Notes under the pieces: model-generated
Told to the model about the DNA's origin: nothing
The model's input: the letters and a program-made list of their open reading frames with translations, nothing else
Database searches by the model: none
Program-made: the position numbers and the translations under genes
Shown: piece after piece, positions 6,925 to 16,489 of the stretch
Layout: each line of letters starts with the position of its first letter
Position numbering within the stretch: position 1 is the stretch's first letter
Origin: JBBQZU01 sp041749535
Lineage (GTDB): Bacteria > Bacteroidota > Bacteroidia > Flavobacteriales_D > Cryomorphaceae
DNA: 64,000 nt
NCBI GenBank assembly: GCA_041749535.1
Contig: JBGTBE010000108.1
Coordinates: forward strand, 186,001-250,000
Reading direction: 5' to 3'

Positions 6925-9258
6925 ATGCGGACAGTTTTATTTGGTATTAATGTACTTTTCCTATTTATCCTTACATCGCCTGCAATGGCCCAATCGGCAC
7001 TTGGGGTGTGGAGGGATCATCTAAATCATACAATTGCACGTGATGTAGATGAACTTTCAGGTAAATTATATGTAGGGACGGCAAATTCTGTATTTGTTTA
7101 TAGTCAACAAGATAACAGTGTTGAGAAGCTGACGAAAATCAATGGATTGTCGGACATAGGTATTGTACTGGTTAGAGCCTATCCAGAGCGCAGCTTGCTC
7201 CTCATAGGATACCAAAACGGAAACATTGATATTCTAAAAGACGGCTCAATTCAAAATTTTCCAGACATTAGAAACAGCACAGTAGTTGGCGATAAATCTG
7301 TGAATCACGCATATTTCTATGGTGACTTTGCATACCTTTCTACTGGCTTGGGTGTATTACGATTGGACATTGAGCGCCTCGAAATTAAGGACACTTATGA
7401 AATCCTTGCGGAAGGTGGATTGGGCATCAATGAAACCAATGTATGGAATGATACACTCTATGCAGCTACAAATCAAGGGCTATATTTTGGCAGCCTTTCG
7501 GACGATCTGTCTATTTTTAGTAACTGGATTTTGGATGCTACACTCCCCAATCCTTTTGGCAATGTACCTCACTGTGCATCAAATGGATCGAGACTGTATG
7601 TGAATACTCCCGGCGCCAATCCTCCCGGTCTCTACACCAGAACTTCCGGAGGCAGCTGGACCAACATTTTTAGTTCTACAGAATTGAAATCACTCAGGAA
7701 TACGCCAGGAGGTATTTTGTTAGCAACGGCAACCTACATTGAACGGAAAGGGCCAGATGGATTAACAACCGCTGCGGCACATAGTTCCTATGGCGCTACC
7801 AATCCCAATATTGCAAGGGCCCACGCAGATGCTGATGGCAATTTATGGATTGCAGACAGAATTCAAGGACTTGTTAAGATGAAAGATGCGGGTGCATTTG
7901 AATTTATAGCCCCTGACGGACCTGCTTCGAACAATTGTTTTTCGATCAATTATACCAAGGATGAGCTTTGGATAGCATCAGGGTCGCCGTCAAGACCAGG
8001 GCTCTGGAATAACTCTTTTCTCTGGGAAGGATTCTTTCGCCTGAAAAACGGAGCATGGACCAATTTCACCCGAAGCACTTTGCCTATTGTAGATCAGAAG
8101 GTGTTTGCCGATATCTGCTATGTATATCCCGATCCCGAAATAGAAGGTCGGACTTTCGTAAGCTCCTGGTTTAGCGGATTAATAGAGATGCAAGACGATG
8201 AACTCTTAAATTATTATTCGGTAGACAATAGCACCTTGGCAGATCGGGTGGAGTTCCCTCGTAATGATGGTGAGCCATATGTGGCAGTAACTGGAATGAA
8301 CAACGATGGAATGGGCAATATTTGGATGGCCAATGGCTATACTGATTTTCCCCTTTCGGTGAGAAAAGCCGACGGGACATGGCGTGGTTTCCAGCTTACG
8401 AATGTCTCGAATGCCACTCCCATTGTACAAGTTCTGATAAATAGGGATGGGTACAAATGGCTGGTTAGAAATGGAAATGGAATTGCTGTCTTTAACGATA
8501 ATGGGACAATAGATATCACTTCAGATGATGTTACAAAGTTGCTCATCGCACAACCCAATGCCGGGGGCCTTCCCAGCAATGATGTCTATATGATCACAGA
8601 AGACCTCGATGGTCAAATATGGGTGGGTACGGCCGACGGAATCGCTGTATTCTTTTCTCCTTTTGATGTTTTCAGCAATAGCCCTAGCGATGCGCGACAG
8701 ATCCTTGTTGAGCAAGATGGTATTTTTCAATTCTTGTTCGAGGGACAACCCGTAAGTGCAATCGCAGTAGATGGGGCAAATAGGAAATGGGTTGGAACAT
8801 TTGGATCGGGTGTTTTTCTGATGTCTCCGGATGGTACTGAGGAGATTCTCCGCTTTACTACGGACAATAGCCCTCTGCTGAGCAATGAAGTGAGGGATAT
8901 AAAAATAGACCCGAAGAACGGCACAGTCTATATAGCAACGAATCAAGGTTTGATGTCATACCAGGGCGATGCCAAGGCGGGTCTTGCACAAAACAACTGC
9001 TCGAAAGTATATCCTAATCCAGTATATGAAAGCTATCAAGGACCAATAACCATTGAAGGCCTTCAGCGGGGAGCGGAAGTGCGTATTTCGGATGTTAGAG
9101 GCAACCTTGTTTACTCAACAATTTCAAATGGGGGCATCGCTGTTTGGGATGGAAGGAATCTGAACAACCAACGGGTGAATACGGGTGTATACTTCGCTTC
9201 GGCATCTAGCCCGGATGGAAGCTCAACTTGTGTAACTAAAATTCTGGTTGTCAAATGA
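6925..9258 (+). CDS. porZ: PorZ, T9SS surface beta-propeller protein
   Basis: The 777-residue protein starts with a signal peptide (MRTVLFGINVLFLFIL, ending near AMAQ). Repeated propeller blades with WVGTADGIAVF-type and YIATNQGLMSY-type motifs follow, and then a type A T9SS sorting domain of about 80 residues beginning VYPNPV near residue 695. Two propellers plus a sorting domain at about 775 residues is the design of PorZ, the attachment-complex protein that hands A-type lipopolysaccharide to the PorU sortase-like enzyme. The motif ARQILVEQDG and the overlap with recO also fit PorZ of other flavobacteria. I chose the ATG at 6925 because the upstream in-frame ATG at 6832 would bury the signal peptide behind 31 extra residues. 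The stop overlaps recO by 4 bases. Confidence 0.85.
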   Translation: MRTVLFGINVLFLFILTSPAMAQSALGVWRDHLNHTIARDVDELSGKLYVGTANSVFVYSQQDNSVEKLTKINGLSDIGIVLVRAYPERSLLLIGYQNGNIDILKDGSIQNFPDIRNSTVVGDKSVNHAYFYGDFAYLSTGLGVLRLDIERLEIKDTYEILAEGGLGINETNVWNDTLYAATNQGLYFGSLSDDLSIFSNWILDATLPNPFGNVPHCASNGSRLYVNTPGANPPGLYTRTSGGSWTNIFSSTELKSLRNTPGGILLATATYIERKGPDGLTTAAAHSSYGATNPNIARAHADADGNLWIADRIQGLVKMKDAGAFEFIAPDGPASNNCFSINYTKDELWIASGSPSRPGLWNNSFLWEGFFRLKNGAWTNFTRSTLPIVDQKVFADICYVYPDPEIEGRTFVSSWFSGLIEMQDDELLNYYSVDNSTLADRVEFPRNDGEPYVAVTGMNNDGMGNIWMANGYTDFPLSVRKADGTWRGFQLTNVSNATPIVQVLINRDGYKWLVRNGNGIAVFNDNGTIDITSDDVTKLLIAQPNAGGLPSNDVYMITEDLDGQIWVGTADGIAVFFSPFDVFSNSPSDARQILVEQDGIFQFLFEGQPVSAIAVDGANRKWVGTFGSGVFLMSPDGTEEILRFTTDNSPLLSNEVRDIKIDPKNGTVYIATNQGLMSYQGDAKAGLAQNNCSKVYPNPVYESYQGPITIEGLQRGAEVRISDVRGNLVYSTISNGGIAVWDGRNLNNQRVNTGVYFASASSPDGSSTCVTKILVVK

Positions 9259-9977
9259 CCAGTATTTCCACCCAAGGTATAGTACTAAGGAAAGTACAAT
9301 ACAAGGGTAGTTCAGCCATAGCTACAATATATACCAAACGACATGGCATGGTGCCATTCATGGTAAGAGGAGTAACGGGGAGAGGTAAAAACCCCAGGGC
9401 GTCTTCTCTTGAATTGCTTACCAGGGTGGAAGTTGGATACGAGTACCGTGAAAAGGCTGATGTTCAGTTGCTACAGACCATCTCTTTAAACCCTGATGCG
9501 AGCTTTCCAGCGGACCAACCGGCAAAGATTGCAATAGGTATGTTTCTGGCAGAAATGCTGTTTAGAACCCTTCGCGAAGAAAGCCCCGACAATGATTTGT
9601 TCATCTTTATTGATCAATCGCTGGAAGTATTTACATCTGCTCCTTTCAATCCGGATTTCCACCTGGTATTTTTAATCCGTTTATCAAGGTTTTGTGGTTT
9701 TTACCCATCCGGAGTCTGGAGTGATTCAACCCCATTATTCGATCTCTTTACCGGACAATTTGCACCTCATGGCAGTTCTTCAGTGCACAGCCTTGATGCT
9801 GAAACTTCTTTGAATTTGTATGGCTTGATGGAAACTTCATACGAGGGAGGTGACAAGTTGCTGAGCAATACTCAACGAAGAAAATTGCTCGATGCGCTCG
9901 TGAAGTATTTTAGGCTGCACTTGGATGGAATGGGTCATGTAAAATCACTCGATGTGCTTGTGGAGGTTTTTACCTGA
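9255..9977 (+). CDS. recO: DNA repair and recombination mediator RecO
   Basis: The 240-residue protein has the RecO N-terminal OB fold (TQGIVLRKVQYKGSSAIATIYT, conserved block STQGIVLRKVQY at the start) followed by an alpha-helical C-terminal part. RecO works with RecR to load RecA onto SSB-coated single-stranded DNA. The zinc-binding cysteines found in some RecO proteins are absent, as is common in Bacteroidota. The start overlaps the porZ stop by 4 bases (ATGA), implying translational coupling. The coupling of a surface secretion factor with a DNA repair gene has no obvious functional logic and is probably conserved positional history. Confidence 0.9.
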   Translation: MTSISTQGIVLRKVQYKGSSAIATIYTKRHGMVPFMVRGVTGRGKNPRASSLELLTRVEVGYEYREKADVQLLQTISLNPDASFPADQPAKIAIGMFLAEMLFRTLREESPDNDLFIFIDQSLEVFTSAPFNPDFHLVFLIRLSRFCGFYPSGVWSDSTPLFDLFTGQFAPHGSSSVHSLDAETSLNLYGLMETSYEGGDKLLSNTQRRKLLDALVKYFRLHLDGMGHVKSLDVLVEVFT

Positions 9978-10025
9978 GTGCGACCCAATTCTTTTTGCTA
10001 CTTTTCGCGAATTAACCCATTTCCC

Positions 10026-12176
10026 ATGCGCACCTCAGCCTACTTATTGAGTTCTATTGCAATTATTATTGCTTCATCTTCATGCAATACCACAACAGAC
10101 AAAGATCAAATGAATACCATGATTCCCCCAACTGCAGAAAAGCGACCCGTGCAATTTACAGAGCATGGAAATATGAGGGTTGACAACTATTATTGGCTGC
10201 GCGAGCGCGAGAATGAAGATGTGCTGAATTATCTTCGAGCTGAGAATGCATATACTGAGTCAGCACTTGAAGATGTCAGTGAATTACGGGCAAACCTCTT
10301 TGAAGAAATTAAAGGACGCATAAAGCAGACGGATATGTCCGTTCCGTATGTTCGGAGGGGATTTTCCTACTACTCCCGGTACGAAGAAGGCAATGAATAT
10401 CCATATTATTGCCGGGAGAATGTTAAGGATGCCAAAGAGCAAGTAATGCTTGATGTAAATGAGCTCGCGAAACCTTTTGCCTTTTATGCAGTGGGAACCC
10501 AAACTATAACTCAGGATAACAAACTACTTGCTTTCGCAGAAGATACACTGAGCAGACGTATTTACACCATTCGGTTTAAGAATTTAGAAACAGGAGAATT
10601 TTTGCAGGACGTAATAAGGAATACCACAGGAAACTGCGCTTGGGCTGCGGATAATCAAACTATTTTTTACGGGGTTCAGGATCCTGTCACTTTGAGATCT
10701 TACAGGATATATAGACACAAATTGGGCACATCAGCAGAAGATGATCAGCTGGTATTCGAAGAGAAAGATGAGACATTCTCTTGCTACGTGTCAGTGTCAA
10801 AGTCACTGGAGTACCTTTTTATAGTTTCCAATAGCACAACAACTTCTGAAGTGCAATTTTTGAAATCAGACAATCCTGAAGCTACGTTCTCAGTAATACA
10901 GCCTAGAACGAAAGGCCTTGAATACAGTGTTTCTCATTTTGGAAAGGATTTCTTTATTGTGAATAATGACAATGCCAAGAACTTCAAGCTTTCGAAGGCC
11001 CCTATAGCCAAAACGGATATTGCCAACTGGAAAGATGTAATTCCACATCGTCCAGACGTGCTTTTGGAAGGCATTGAAATTTTTAAGGACTATTTGGTAG
11101 CAGAGGAACGGAATGCCGGACTAACCCGGGTCAGAATTATTCCATGGAATGAACCAGCCAACGAGCATTACATAGCATTTAGTGACCCGGCATATGCAGT
11201 TTACCTCTCGTCAAATGTTGAATTCGATACGCCCGTCGTTCGGTATGTCTATACTTCACTGACTACTCCCAGTTCAGTTTATGATTATGATATGCTAAAT
11301 CGCACATCGGTGCTTCTAAAACAACAGGAAGTAATTGGAAGTTTCAATCCAGTAAACTATACTTCCGAGCGTATTTTTGTTTCGGCCAGAGATGGCGCCA
11401 GTGTCCCGGTTTCCCTTGTTTACCATAAGGGATTTCAAAAAAATGGCTCTGCTCCATTATTGTTATATGCATATGGCTCGTATGGAGCTTCAATGGATGC
11501 TTATTTTAGCTCATCCCGCCTAAGCCTTTTGGACCGTGGTTTCGTTTTTGCCATTGCCCACATCCGAGGAGGGCAAGAAATGGGCAGAGAATGGTATGAG
11601 AATGGCAAGTTGCTTAACAAGAAGAATACGTTTTACGATTTTGTAGATTGCGCGGACTATCTGGTGGCTCAGCAATACGGTGATCCTGAGAATATGTTTG
11701 CCATGGGTGGCAGTGCCGGAGGATTGTTGATGGGAGCAGTGGTAAATATTCGTCCCGAATTGTGGAAGGGTGTCGTAGCACAAGTCCCTTTCGTAGATGT
11801 GATCAATACCATGCTTGATGCTTCTATTCCACTTACTACAGGAGAGTATGATGAGTGGGGTAATCCCAATGAGAAAGAGTACTATGATTACATACTTTCA
11901 TACTCTCCATATGATAATGTTGAAGCCAAAGCGTATCCAAATATGCTTGTAACTACTGGCCTTCATGATTCCCAGGTGCAATATTGGGAACCGGCAAAGT
12001 GGGTTGCAAAGCTCAGAGAGTTAAAAACGGATAGCAACTTGTTACTCCTACAAACTGATATGGAAACTGGCCACGGTGGGGCTTCCGGTCGATTCGAACA
12101 ACTAAAGGAAGTGGCTCTTGAGTATGCCTTTCTGCTCAAGATGGCTGGCAGAGATAAGCTTGCGCCAATTAACTAG
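10026..12176 (+). CDS. S9 family (prolyl oligopeptidase / oligopeptidase B-like) lipoprotein peptidase
   Basis: The 716-residue protein combines an N-terminal beta-propeller with a C-terminal alpha/beta hydrolase. The nucleophile motif is GGSAGG with Ser563. The acid and base parts appear as the TGLHDSQVQYWEP block and the GHGGASGR block near the C-terminus. The GGQEMGREWYENGK segment (about residues 510-530) is typical of the PtrB/S9A group, which cleaves peptides after basic or prolyl residues. The N-terminus has a lipoprotein signal ending SSSC at about residue 20, so it should be a periplasmic or outer-membrane lipoprotein. I placed the start at 10026, because the longer frame from 9978 adds residues ahead of the signal. 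A near-consensus box TACTTTTC precedes it. The stop overlaps the stop of the next, convergent gene. Confidence 0.92.
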   Translation: MRTSAYLLSSIAIIIASSSCNTTTDKDQMNTMIPPTAEKRPVQFTEHGNMRVDNYYWLRERENEDVLNYLRAENAYTESALEDVSELRANLFEEIKGRIKQTDMSVPYVRRGFSYYSRYEEGNEYPYYCRENVKDAKEQVMLDVNELAKPFAFYAVGTQTITQDNKLLAFAEDTLSRRIYTIRFKNLETGEFLQDVIRNTTGNCAWAADNQTIFYGVQDPVTLRSYRIYRHKLGTSAEDDQLVFEEKDETFSCYVSVSKSLEYLFIVSNSTTTSEVQFLKSDNPEATFSVIQPRTKGLEYSVSHFGKDFFIVNNDNAKNFKLSKAPIAKTDIANWKDVIPHRPDVLLEGIEIFKDYLVAEERNAGLTRVRIIPWNEPANEHYIAFSDPAYAVYLSSNVEFDTPVVRYVYTSLTTPSSVYDYDMLNRTSVLLKQQEVIGSFNPVNYTSERIFVSARDGASVPVSLVYHKGFQKNGSAPLLLYAYGSYGASMDAYFSSSRLSLLDRGFVFAIAHIRGGQEMGREWYENGKLLNKKNTFYDFVDCADYLVAQQYGDPENMFAMGGSAGGLLMGAVVNIRPELWKGVVAQVPFVDVINTMLDASIPLTTGEYDEWGNPNEKEYYDYILSYSPYDNVEAKAYPNMLVTTGLHDSQVQYWEPAKWVAKLRELKTDSNLLLLQTDMETGHGGASGRFEQLKEVALEYAFLLKMAGRDKLAPIN

Positions 12177-12421
12177 GCGAGTATCGTTTCGATACCCAGG
12201 ATTTCTTCACTGGTCATGCTGAGAGTGTTGGGAACTGACCGAGGGGTTGGAGAATGGATATTGTTTGACATCAGTTTTTTATGCTCAACATAACTGGCAA
12301 AATAGATGGCCTTCTCTGTATTGTTCATTCCTTCCCATAACACACCAAAGACTTCTTTGCCTGAACGCAGTTTTATTCTGCAATGATGGTTGAAGTATCT
12401 TTGAAGTTCATCGTATTTCAT
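12173..12421 (-). CDS. small hypothetical protein, possibly Sm/LSm-like fold
   Basis: The 82-residue protein begins MKYDELQRYFNHHCRIKLRS. I do not recognise it as a named family. The segment CRIKLRSGKEVFGVLWEGM, followed by alternating polar and hydrophobic residues and AIYFASYVE, resembles the strand-turn-strand Sm1 signature of LSm/Hfq-like beta barrels, where a gly-rich turn follows the KLxSG strand. It has no signal peptide, so it should be cytoplasmic. Its stop codon lies on the palindrome CTAG shared with the S9 peptidase stop on the other strand. The coding call is supported by protein-like composition and clean boundaries. The fold suggestion is inference. Confidence 0.7.
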   Translation of the reverse strand: MKYDELQRYFNHHCRIKLRSGKEVFGVLWEGMNNTEKAIYFASYVEHKKLMSNNIHSPTPRSVPNTLSMTSEEILGIETILA

Positions 12422-12582
12422 AGCCTTAGCTTGTACTGTTAAATATCAGGTATTTTTTCTGGATTTGACATAACTACAACAACTAATTTATCCACAAGGT
12501 ATAAGCGGTGATGATTCAGATCAAGTGATTTCTCTTATGGTGCACAGTCGTGAATGCATATTAGGATGTGTAGATTGAGCAT
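12422..12582. other. 161-base intergenic stretch, nothing recognised
   Basis: This AT-rich stretch lies upstream of the small Sm-like gene, between it and the terminator of the metalloprotease gene. No open frame, RNA gene or clear TAnnTTTG box on the minus strand was found. Confidence 0.35.
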
Positions 12583-12621
12583 TAAAAAAAACACCCCTTC
12601 AGCTTAGCCGAAGGGGTGTTT
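12583..12621 (-). terminator. intrinsic terminator of the M43 metalloprotease gene
   Basis: A perfect 12-bp stem (12589-12600 with 12610-12621, AAACACCCCTTC and its complement) has a 9-base loop and runs into an eight-T tract on the minus strand. It lies 18 bases past the metalloprotease stop codon. The symmetrical A run means it could act weakly in the other direction as well. Confidence 0.85.
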
Positions 12622-12639
12622 GATTGAAAAGGAGTATTA

Positions 12640-15264
12640 TTATTTACTTATTACCAATCGTTTTATTAATGAAGCAGAGGCATCAGTTGCCTGCAACATG
12701 TAGATACCATTAGACAGAGCTGAGGTATCGAAGTAGTAAGTTGCCGAGTCATCCAATCCCTGTAGCTGTCTCTCGAGTACCATACGACCATTTACGTCGA
12801 ATACCCTGAGGATAATTGAAGAGTTCAAACGGCTTTCATCAAATCGGATGTTTACCAAGTTCGATGCAGGGTTTGGAAAGAGGGTGAATTCTAACTTCTC
12901 TTTTTCTACAGATAACATGCTGTATTCCATCTCTCTGTTGCATCCCGCAGTTGCGAAAGTACTCAGAGGCCCATAGGATGTCCATACTGATCCGCACCTT
13001 GTTCTTAATTGATATTGATAGGTGGTTCCGCAGAGAAGTCCAGTTCTATTGATGGTTGTTGCCGTAGTATTTACAGTAGTCCAGGTACTTGTACCATTTA
13101 CCCTGTATCTCAAGGTGTACCTTGTTGCACCTGGCATCGCACTCCAATTGAATCGGGCTGAACTTGATGTAATATTGCTCATGTAAGACACTGTGGGAGC
13201 GGTACAACTTGCACATCCCGGAGTGATAAAGTTTGCTGAGCCTGAATAACCACTTAACGTACCACCACTACAAACAGTTTCTATCTGAAACTCATATCCA
13301 GTGCAGACGCTCAATCCCGTAAAGTTTACCGAAGTACTTGAAGCAGTTCCAGTAGACCATGATGTGGCTCCGAAAGCGCGGGCCCTAACATTATATGAGG
13401 TTGCACCTGAAACAGCACCCCATACCAGCACTGCTGAACTTGATGTGATACTATTTGCTACTAAGCCAGAAGGTTGTGTGCATGTTTGAGGAGCACACCC
13501 CAGGGTGTTGAATAGGGCAGAGGCGCTGTATGCGCTTGCTAACCCCGAACAATTTGCGCTCACTTGAAATTCATAATTGGTACATGCTGTGAAACCAGAG
13601 AAGTTGACTGAAAGAGATGATGTATTTGCTGAGGTCCAAGTGCTTTGGCCAACAGGGCGTACCCTTACAGTATAATTGGTTCCACCACTTACACCCTGCC
13701 ATGATAAAGTAGCAGTAGAAGCAGTTACCAAAGTTGAATTTAGTCCTGAGGGTACACTGCAAACAGGAGCGGCAGGGTTAATATTCACGCAGTAATCCTC
13801 TACTTCTCCCCATGAAAATGTCTCACAATTTGTTGGAGCCGCATTGTATTTCATTTGAACCCGGAAGGTTGTTTTGCCAATGGCAGCGGTGCTTGGAATC
13901 ACAATACTTCCAGACACAGAAGCTGCTGTGGATGCTGCAGATTGAGTAAAGGCAAGTTCGCCGGTATCATTAAAATCGCCATCCGAATTCCAATCTGCCC
14001 ATATTCTGAAGAACTCAGCATACACTGTACCGGTCCATGCAGGTACCAGGGTAAAGTTATATGATTGGCCTGCGGCATAGGCAGCAGTGGTGTTGAATGC
14101 TGCATAACCACCATTGTTTCCGCTGTTATTATTGTAACTCCCAATGGTTACAGACTGTATATACTCATCAACTGTGCTGTTGCCTCTGGAAGTGCAATAA
14201 GTGAGACAACCTGAAGAAGGTGAGCAAGGCGTGCAACTACCTCCGCAATCCACGCCTGTCTCGGTTCCATTTTGCACTCCGTCGCTACAGCTTGGAGGGT
14301 TAGATGCGCCGCAGGCAGTAGAACTCAGAAGACTGGCACGTGCCCCGCCAGGGGCAAAAAGCGCCCGCATACGGGCCTTCTGACCGGCTGTATATATGTT
14401 CATGCAGGCATCGTCTGTATAATCCATGTAGTTCTGAACCATGTCTAGTGTACTACACTTTACTGTGTTGAGGGAACAGCCGTAATTGGCAGAGCTTGAA
14501 GTAGGGGTATCAGCTACAAAATCATCCACTGTGCAGCCTCCATCTCCCCATATATGGCGAAGATTCAGCCAGTGACCTACTTCATGGGTTGCAGTTCTGC
14601 CGAGGTTGAAGGGCGCTGTGGCAGTGCCTGTAGTACCGATATAACGATAGTCTACTACTACCCCATCTGTGGATGCCGCTCCGCCTGGAAACTGGGCATA
14701 GCCCAGAATGCCACCGCCAATATTGCAAACCCAGATGTTGAGATATTGTCCGGTGGGCCAAGCATCTTTACCTCCTTGTGCTGCGAATTTCACTGAGTTG
14801 TTCGTGCCAAATGTTGTCTTTGTGGTCGATGTTCGTGTTATACCATTTGTGCTGGTACCATTCGGTGCGATGCTTGCCATACAAAACTCCACCTCAGAGT
14901 CTGCGGCTACACCCTGAAACTGACTAAGCGTTTGTGAAGCATCGGAGTTCAGTCTTCGGAAATCTTCATTCAAAACCTCAATTTGACTCAGTATTTGAGC
15001 ATCGCTGATATTTTCTGAAGCAACGCGGTAAAGTACGTGAACTACAACTGGAATTGTAATAATCTCGGTGTCTCTGCTTGCATCAGATAAGTCATGGTCC
15101 AGAATGACTCGGGTGTGATTTTCTATTTTCTCCATGCGCTCTCTGAGCGAGGGGTCTAACTCTTCAAGATCATGTAGATGATCCATCGTTCCGCAATTGC
15201 GTTGCGCGAAGGTTCCGCTGATCGCAAAAGTGATTGCGAATAGCAACAAGTAAATGTGCTTCAT
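12640..15264 (-). CDS. secreted M43-family (pappalysin/cytophagalysin-like) zinc metalloprotease with GEVED, fibronectin III and T9SS sorting domains
   Basis: The 874-residue protein has a signal peptide (ends near TFAQ, residue 21) and a metzincin catalytic domain with HEVGHWLNLRHIWGD at residues 227-241, giving the three zinc-binding histidines and catalytic Glu. A Met-turn-like NYMDYTDDACM follows. Next are a short Cys-rich segment (CSDGVQNGTETGVDCGG), a GEVEDY-type domain, three fibronectin III-like modules of about 85 residues, and a type A T9SS sorting domain starting FPNPASN near residue 800 and ending LVISK. It should be exported through the T9SS and attached to or released from the surface, degrading proteins. 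The ATG at 15264 begins the signal peptide; the frame extends 29 residues further upstream without a reason to use it. It is monocistronic with its own terminator. Confidence 0.94.
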   Translation of the reverse strand: MKHIYLLLFAITFAISGTFAQRNCGTMDHLHDLEELDPSLRERMEKIENHTRVILDHDLSDASRDTEIITIPVVVHVLYRVASENISDAQILSQIEVLNEDFRRLNSDASQTLSQFQGVAADSEVEFCMASIAPNGTSTNGITRTSTTKTTFGTNNSVKFAAQGGKDAWPTGQYLNIWVCNIGGGILGYAQFPGGAASTDGVVVDYRYIGTTGTATAPFNLGRTATHEVGHWLNLRHIWGDGGCTVDDFVADTPTSSSANYGCSLNTVKCSTLDMVQNYMDYTDDACMNIYTAGQKARMRALFAPGGARASLLSSTACGASNPPSCSDGVQNGTETGVDCGGSCTPCSPSSGCLTYCTSRGNSTVDEYIQSVTIGSYNNNSGNNGGYAAFNTTAAYAAGQSYNFTLVPAWTGTVYAEFFRIWADWNSDGDFNDTGELAFTQSAASTAASVSGSIVIPSTAAIGKTTFRVQMKYNAAPTNCETFSWGEVEDYCVNINPAAPVCSVPSGLNSTLVTASTATLSWQGVSGGTNYTVRVRPVGQSTWTSANTSSLSVNFSGFTACTNYEFQVSANCSGLASAYSASALFNTLGCAPQTCTQPSGLVANSITSSSAVLVWGAVSGATSYNVRARAFGATSWSTGTASSTSVNFTGLSVCTGYEFQIETVCSGGTLSGYSGSANFITPGCASCTAPTVSYMSNITSSSARFNWSAMPGATRYTLRYRVNGTSTWTTVNTTATTINRTGLLCGTTYQYQLRTRCGSVWTSYGPLSTFATAGCNREMEYSMLSVEKEKLEFTLFPNPASNLVNIRFDESRLNSSIILRVFDVNGRMVLERQLQGLDDSATYYFDTSALSNGIYMLQATDASASLIKRLVISK

Positions 15265-15469
15265 AGGGTTGGATTTAGTTGACCGAATTTTACAAAATAT
15301 TAACGATTCCTGAAATAGGAGCGCAATAAATATTTTGAAGATTCCAACCAAGGGTGATGGCGTCTAGCAAAGCCGGTAATAAACTGGTTATCAAAGACCC
15401 TAATGCCTGGGGTTAAATGAAAATTGTTGGGAGGTAATTATTAAAGAAAATCTAATACGAGTTATTCAA

Positions 15470-16489
15470 TCAGCCCTCATCAAACCTGATGCTGCTAAGC
15501 ACCGCTTCTAATTCACGGGCGTATTCACGTTTATCGAACTTAGGAGCAAATACGAAACCCGATACACTGATCACATATTTATTGTCGTCGCTCAGGGTGG
15601 TGACACTTCGGAATGGTCCACCCATGAAATAATTTTCCATCCTCCAAAGTCCATTGGTAAGGATGGTATATCTCTCGTTTTTTGTAACCACTGTGGATTC
15701 AGGGGTATACTGATATTCAGTTGTCATAAAAGTGCCTTTGGCTGGTCCAGGAACATACTTCTTTAACATAGAGTCCCGTCTGGCCATAATCGCCTCCGGC
15801 CTTAATTCATCATCTTTCGAATATGGATATTGAAACACAAAGAAACCCTGCGTAATTTCATGAGAAGTATTTCCAATGTATTTGGTACGCTCTCTTTTTA
15901 ACCAAATGAAATCTTTTTCTTCTTTTGCGATTGTACAATCATCCGGTAAATTCAGGTGTATACCAAAATGGTGTTTTAATTTACTCACAATCATTTCATT
16001 CTCGTGCTGGGCATACTTAGCCACCAATCTGTCACGCTCAGTTTGATTGATTACTTCGGCAATTCGATTAAAATCTTGGTTGACGTAGTTATAGAATTCA
16101 TTTTCATCAGGAGCGTTTACTGTAAATACCAATTGATGAGAACTCCATTTATCCTTACTGACTTTCACGCCGGGATTGTCACTGCCATCAGGCCCTATTG
16201 TGATGTATAGAATATTGCGATGCTGTCTGAGAAGATCATTCATCTCATCTGGACTGAATTGTAAAAGAGTGAATTTGGGCTCTGCCTGAGGCAAGGCAGG
16301 AACAAATGATTCCAATACGGATCTTAGGCTGTCACCTGGCGCACCAAGCCACTGGTTTTCAGGCATTACAATTACCAATTCGCCTCCTGTTCCACTATGC
16401 CGTGGTAAGGTCCTTTTCCTGCTATCATCACAGCCCAGTATGAGTAAGGTGGCGAATATTGCAACGAAAAGGTGTAGGCTGCGGTTCAT
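15470..16489 (-). CDS. DUF4837 family lipoprotein
   Basis: The 339-residue protein has a lipoprotein signal sequence with the lipobox LILGC (Cys20), so it should be acylated and periplasmic or outer-membrane bound. The rest matches the Bacteroidota DUF4837 family by length, context and features such as the GELVIVMPENQW segment soon after the lipobox. The family has no known biochemical role. Its ATG overlaps the stop of the LysM transglycosylase by 4 bases (ATGA), an arrangement seen in many flavobacteria, which suggests it assists in peptidoglycan turnover or envelope maintenance. That link is inference from context. Confidence 0.85.
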   Translation of the reverse strand: MNRSLHLFVAIFATLLILGCDDSRKRTLPRHSGTGGELVIVMPENQWLGAPGDSLRSVLESFVPALPQAEPKFTLLQFSPDEMNDLLRQHRNILYITIGPDGSDNPGVKVSKDKWSSHQLVFTVNAPDENEFYNYVNQDFNRIAEVINQTERDRLVAKYAQHENEMIVSKLKHHFGIHLNLPDDCTIAKEEKDFIWLKRERTKYIGNTSHEITQGFFVFQYPYSKDDELRPEAIMARRDSMLKKYVPGPAKGTFMTTEYQYTPESTVVTKNERYTILTNGLWRMENYFMGGPFRSVTTLSDDNKYVISVSGFVFAPKFDKREYARELEAVLSSIRFDEG

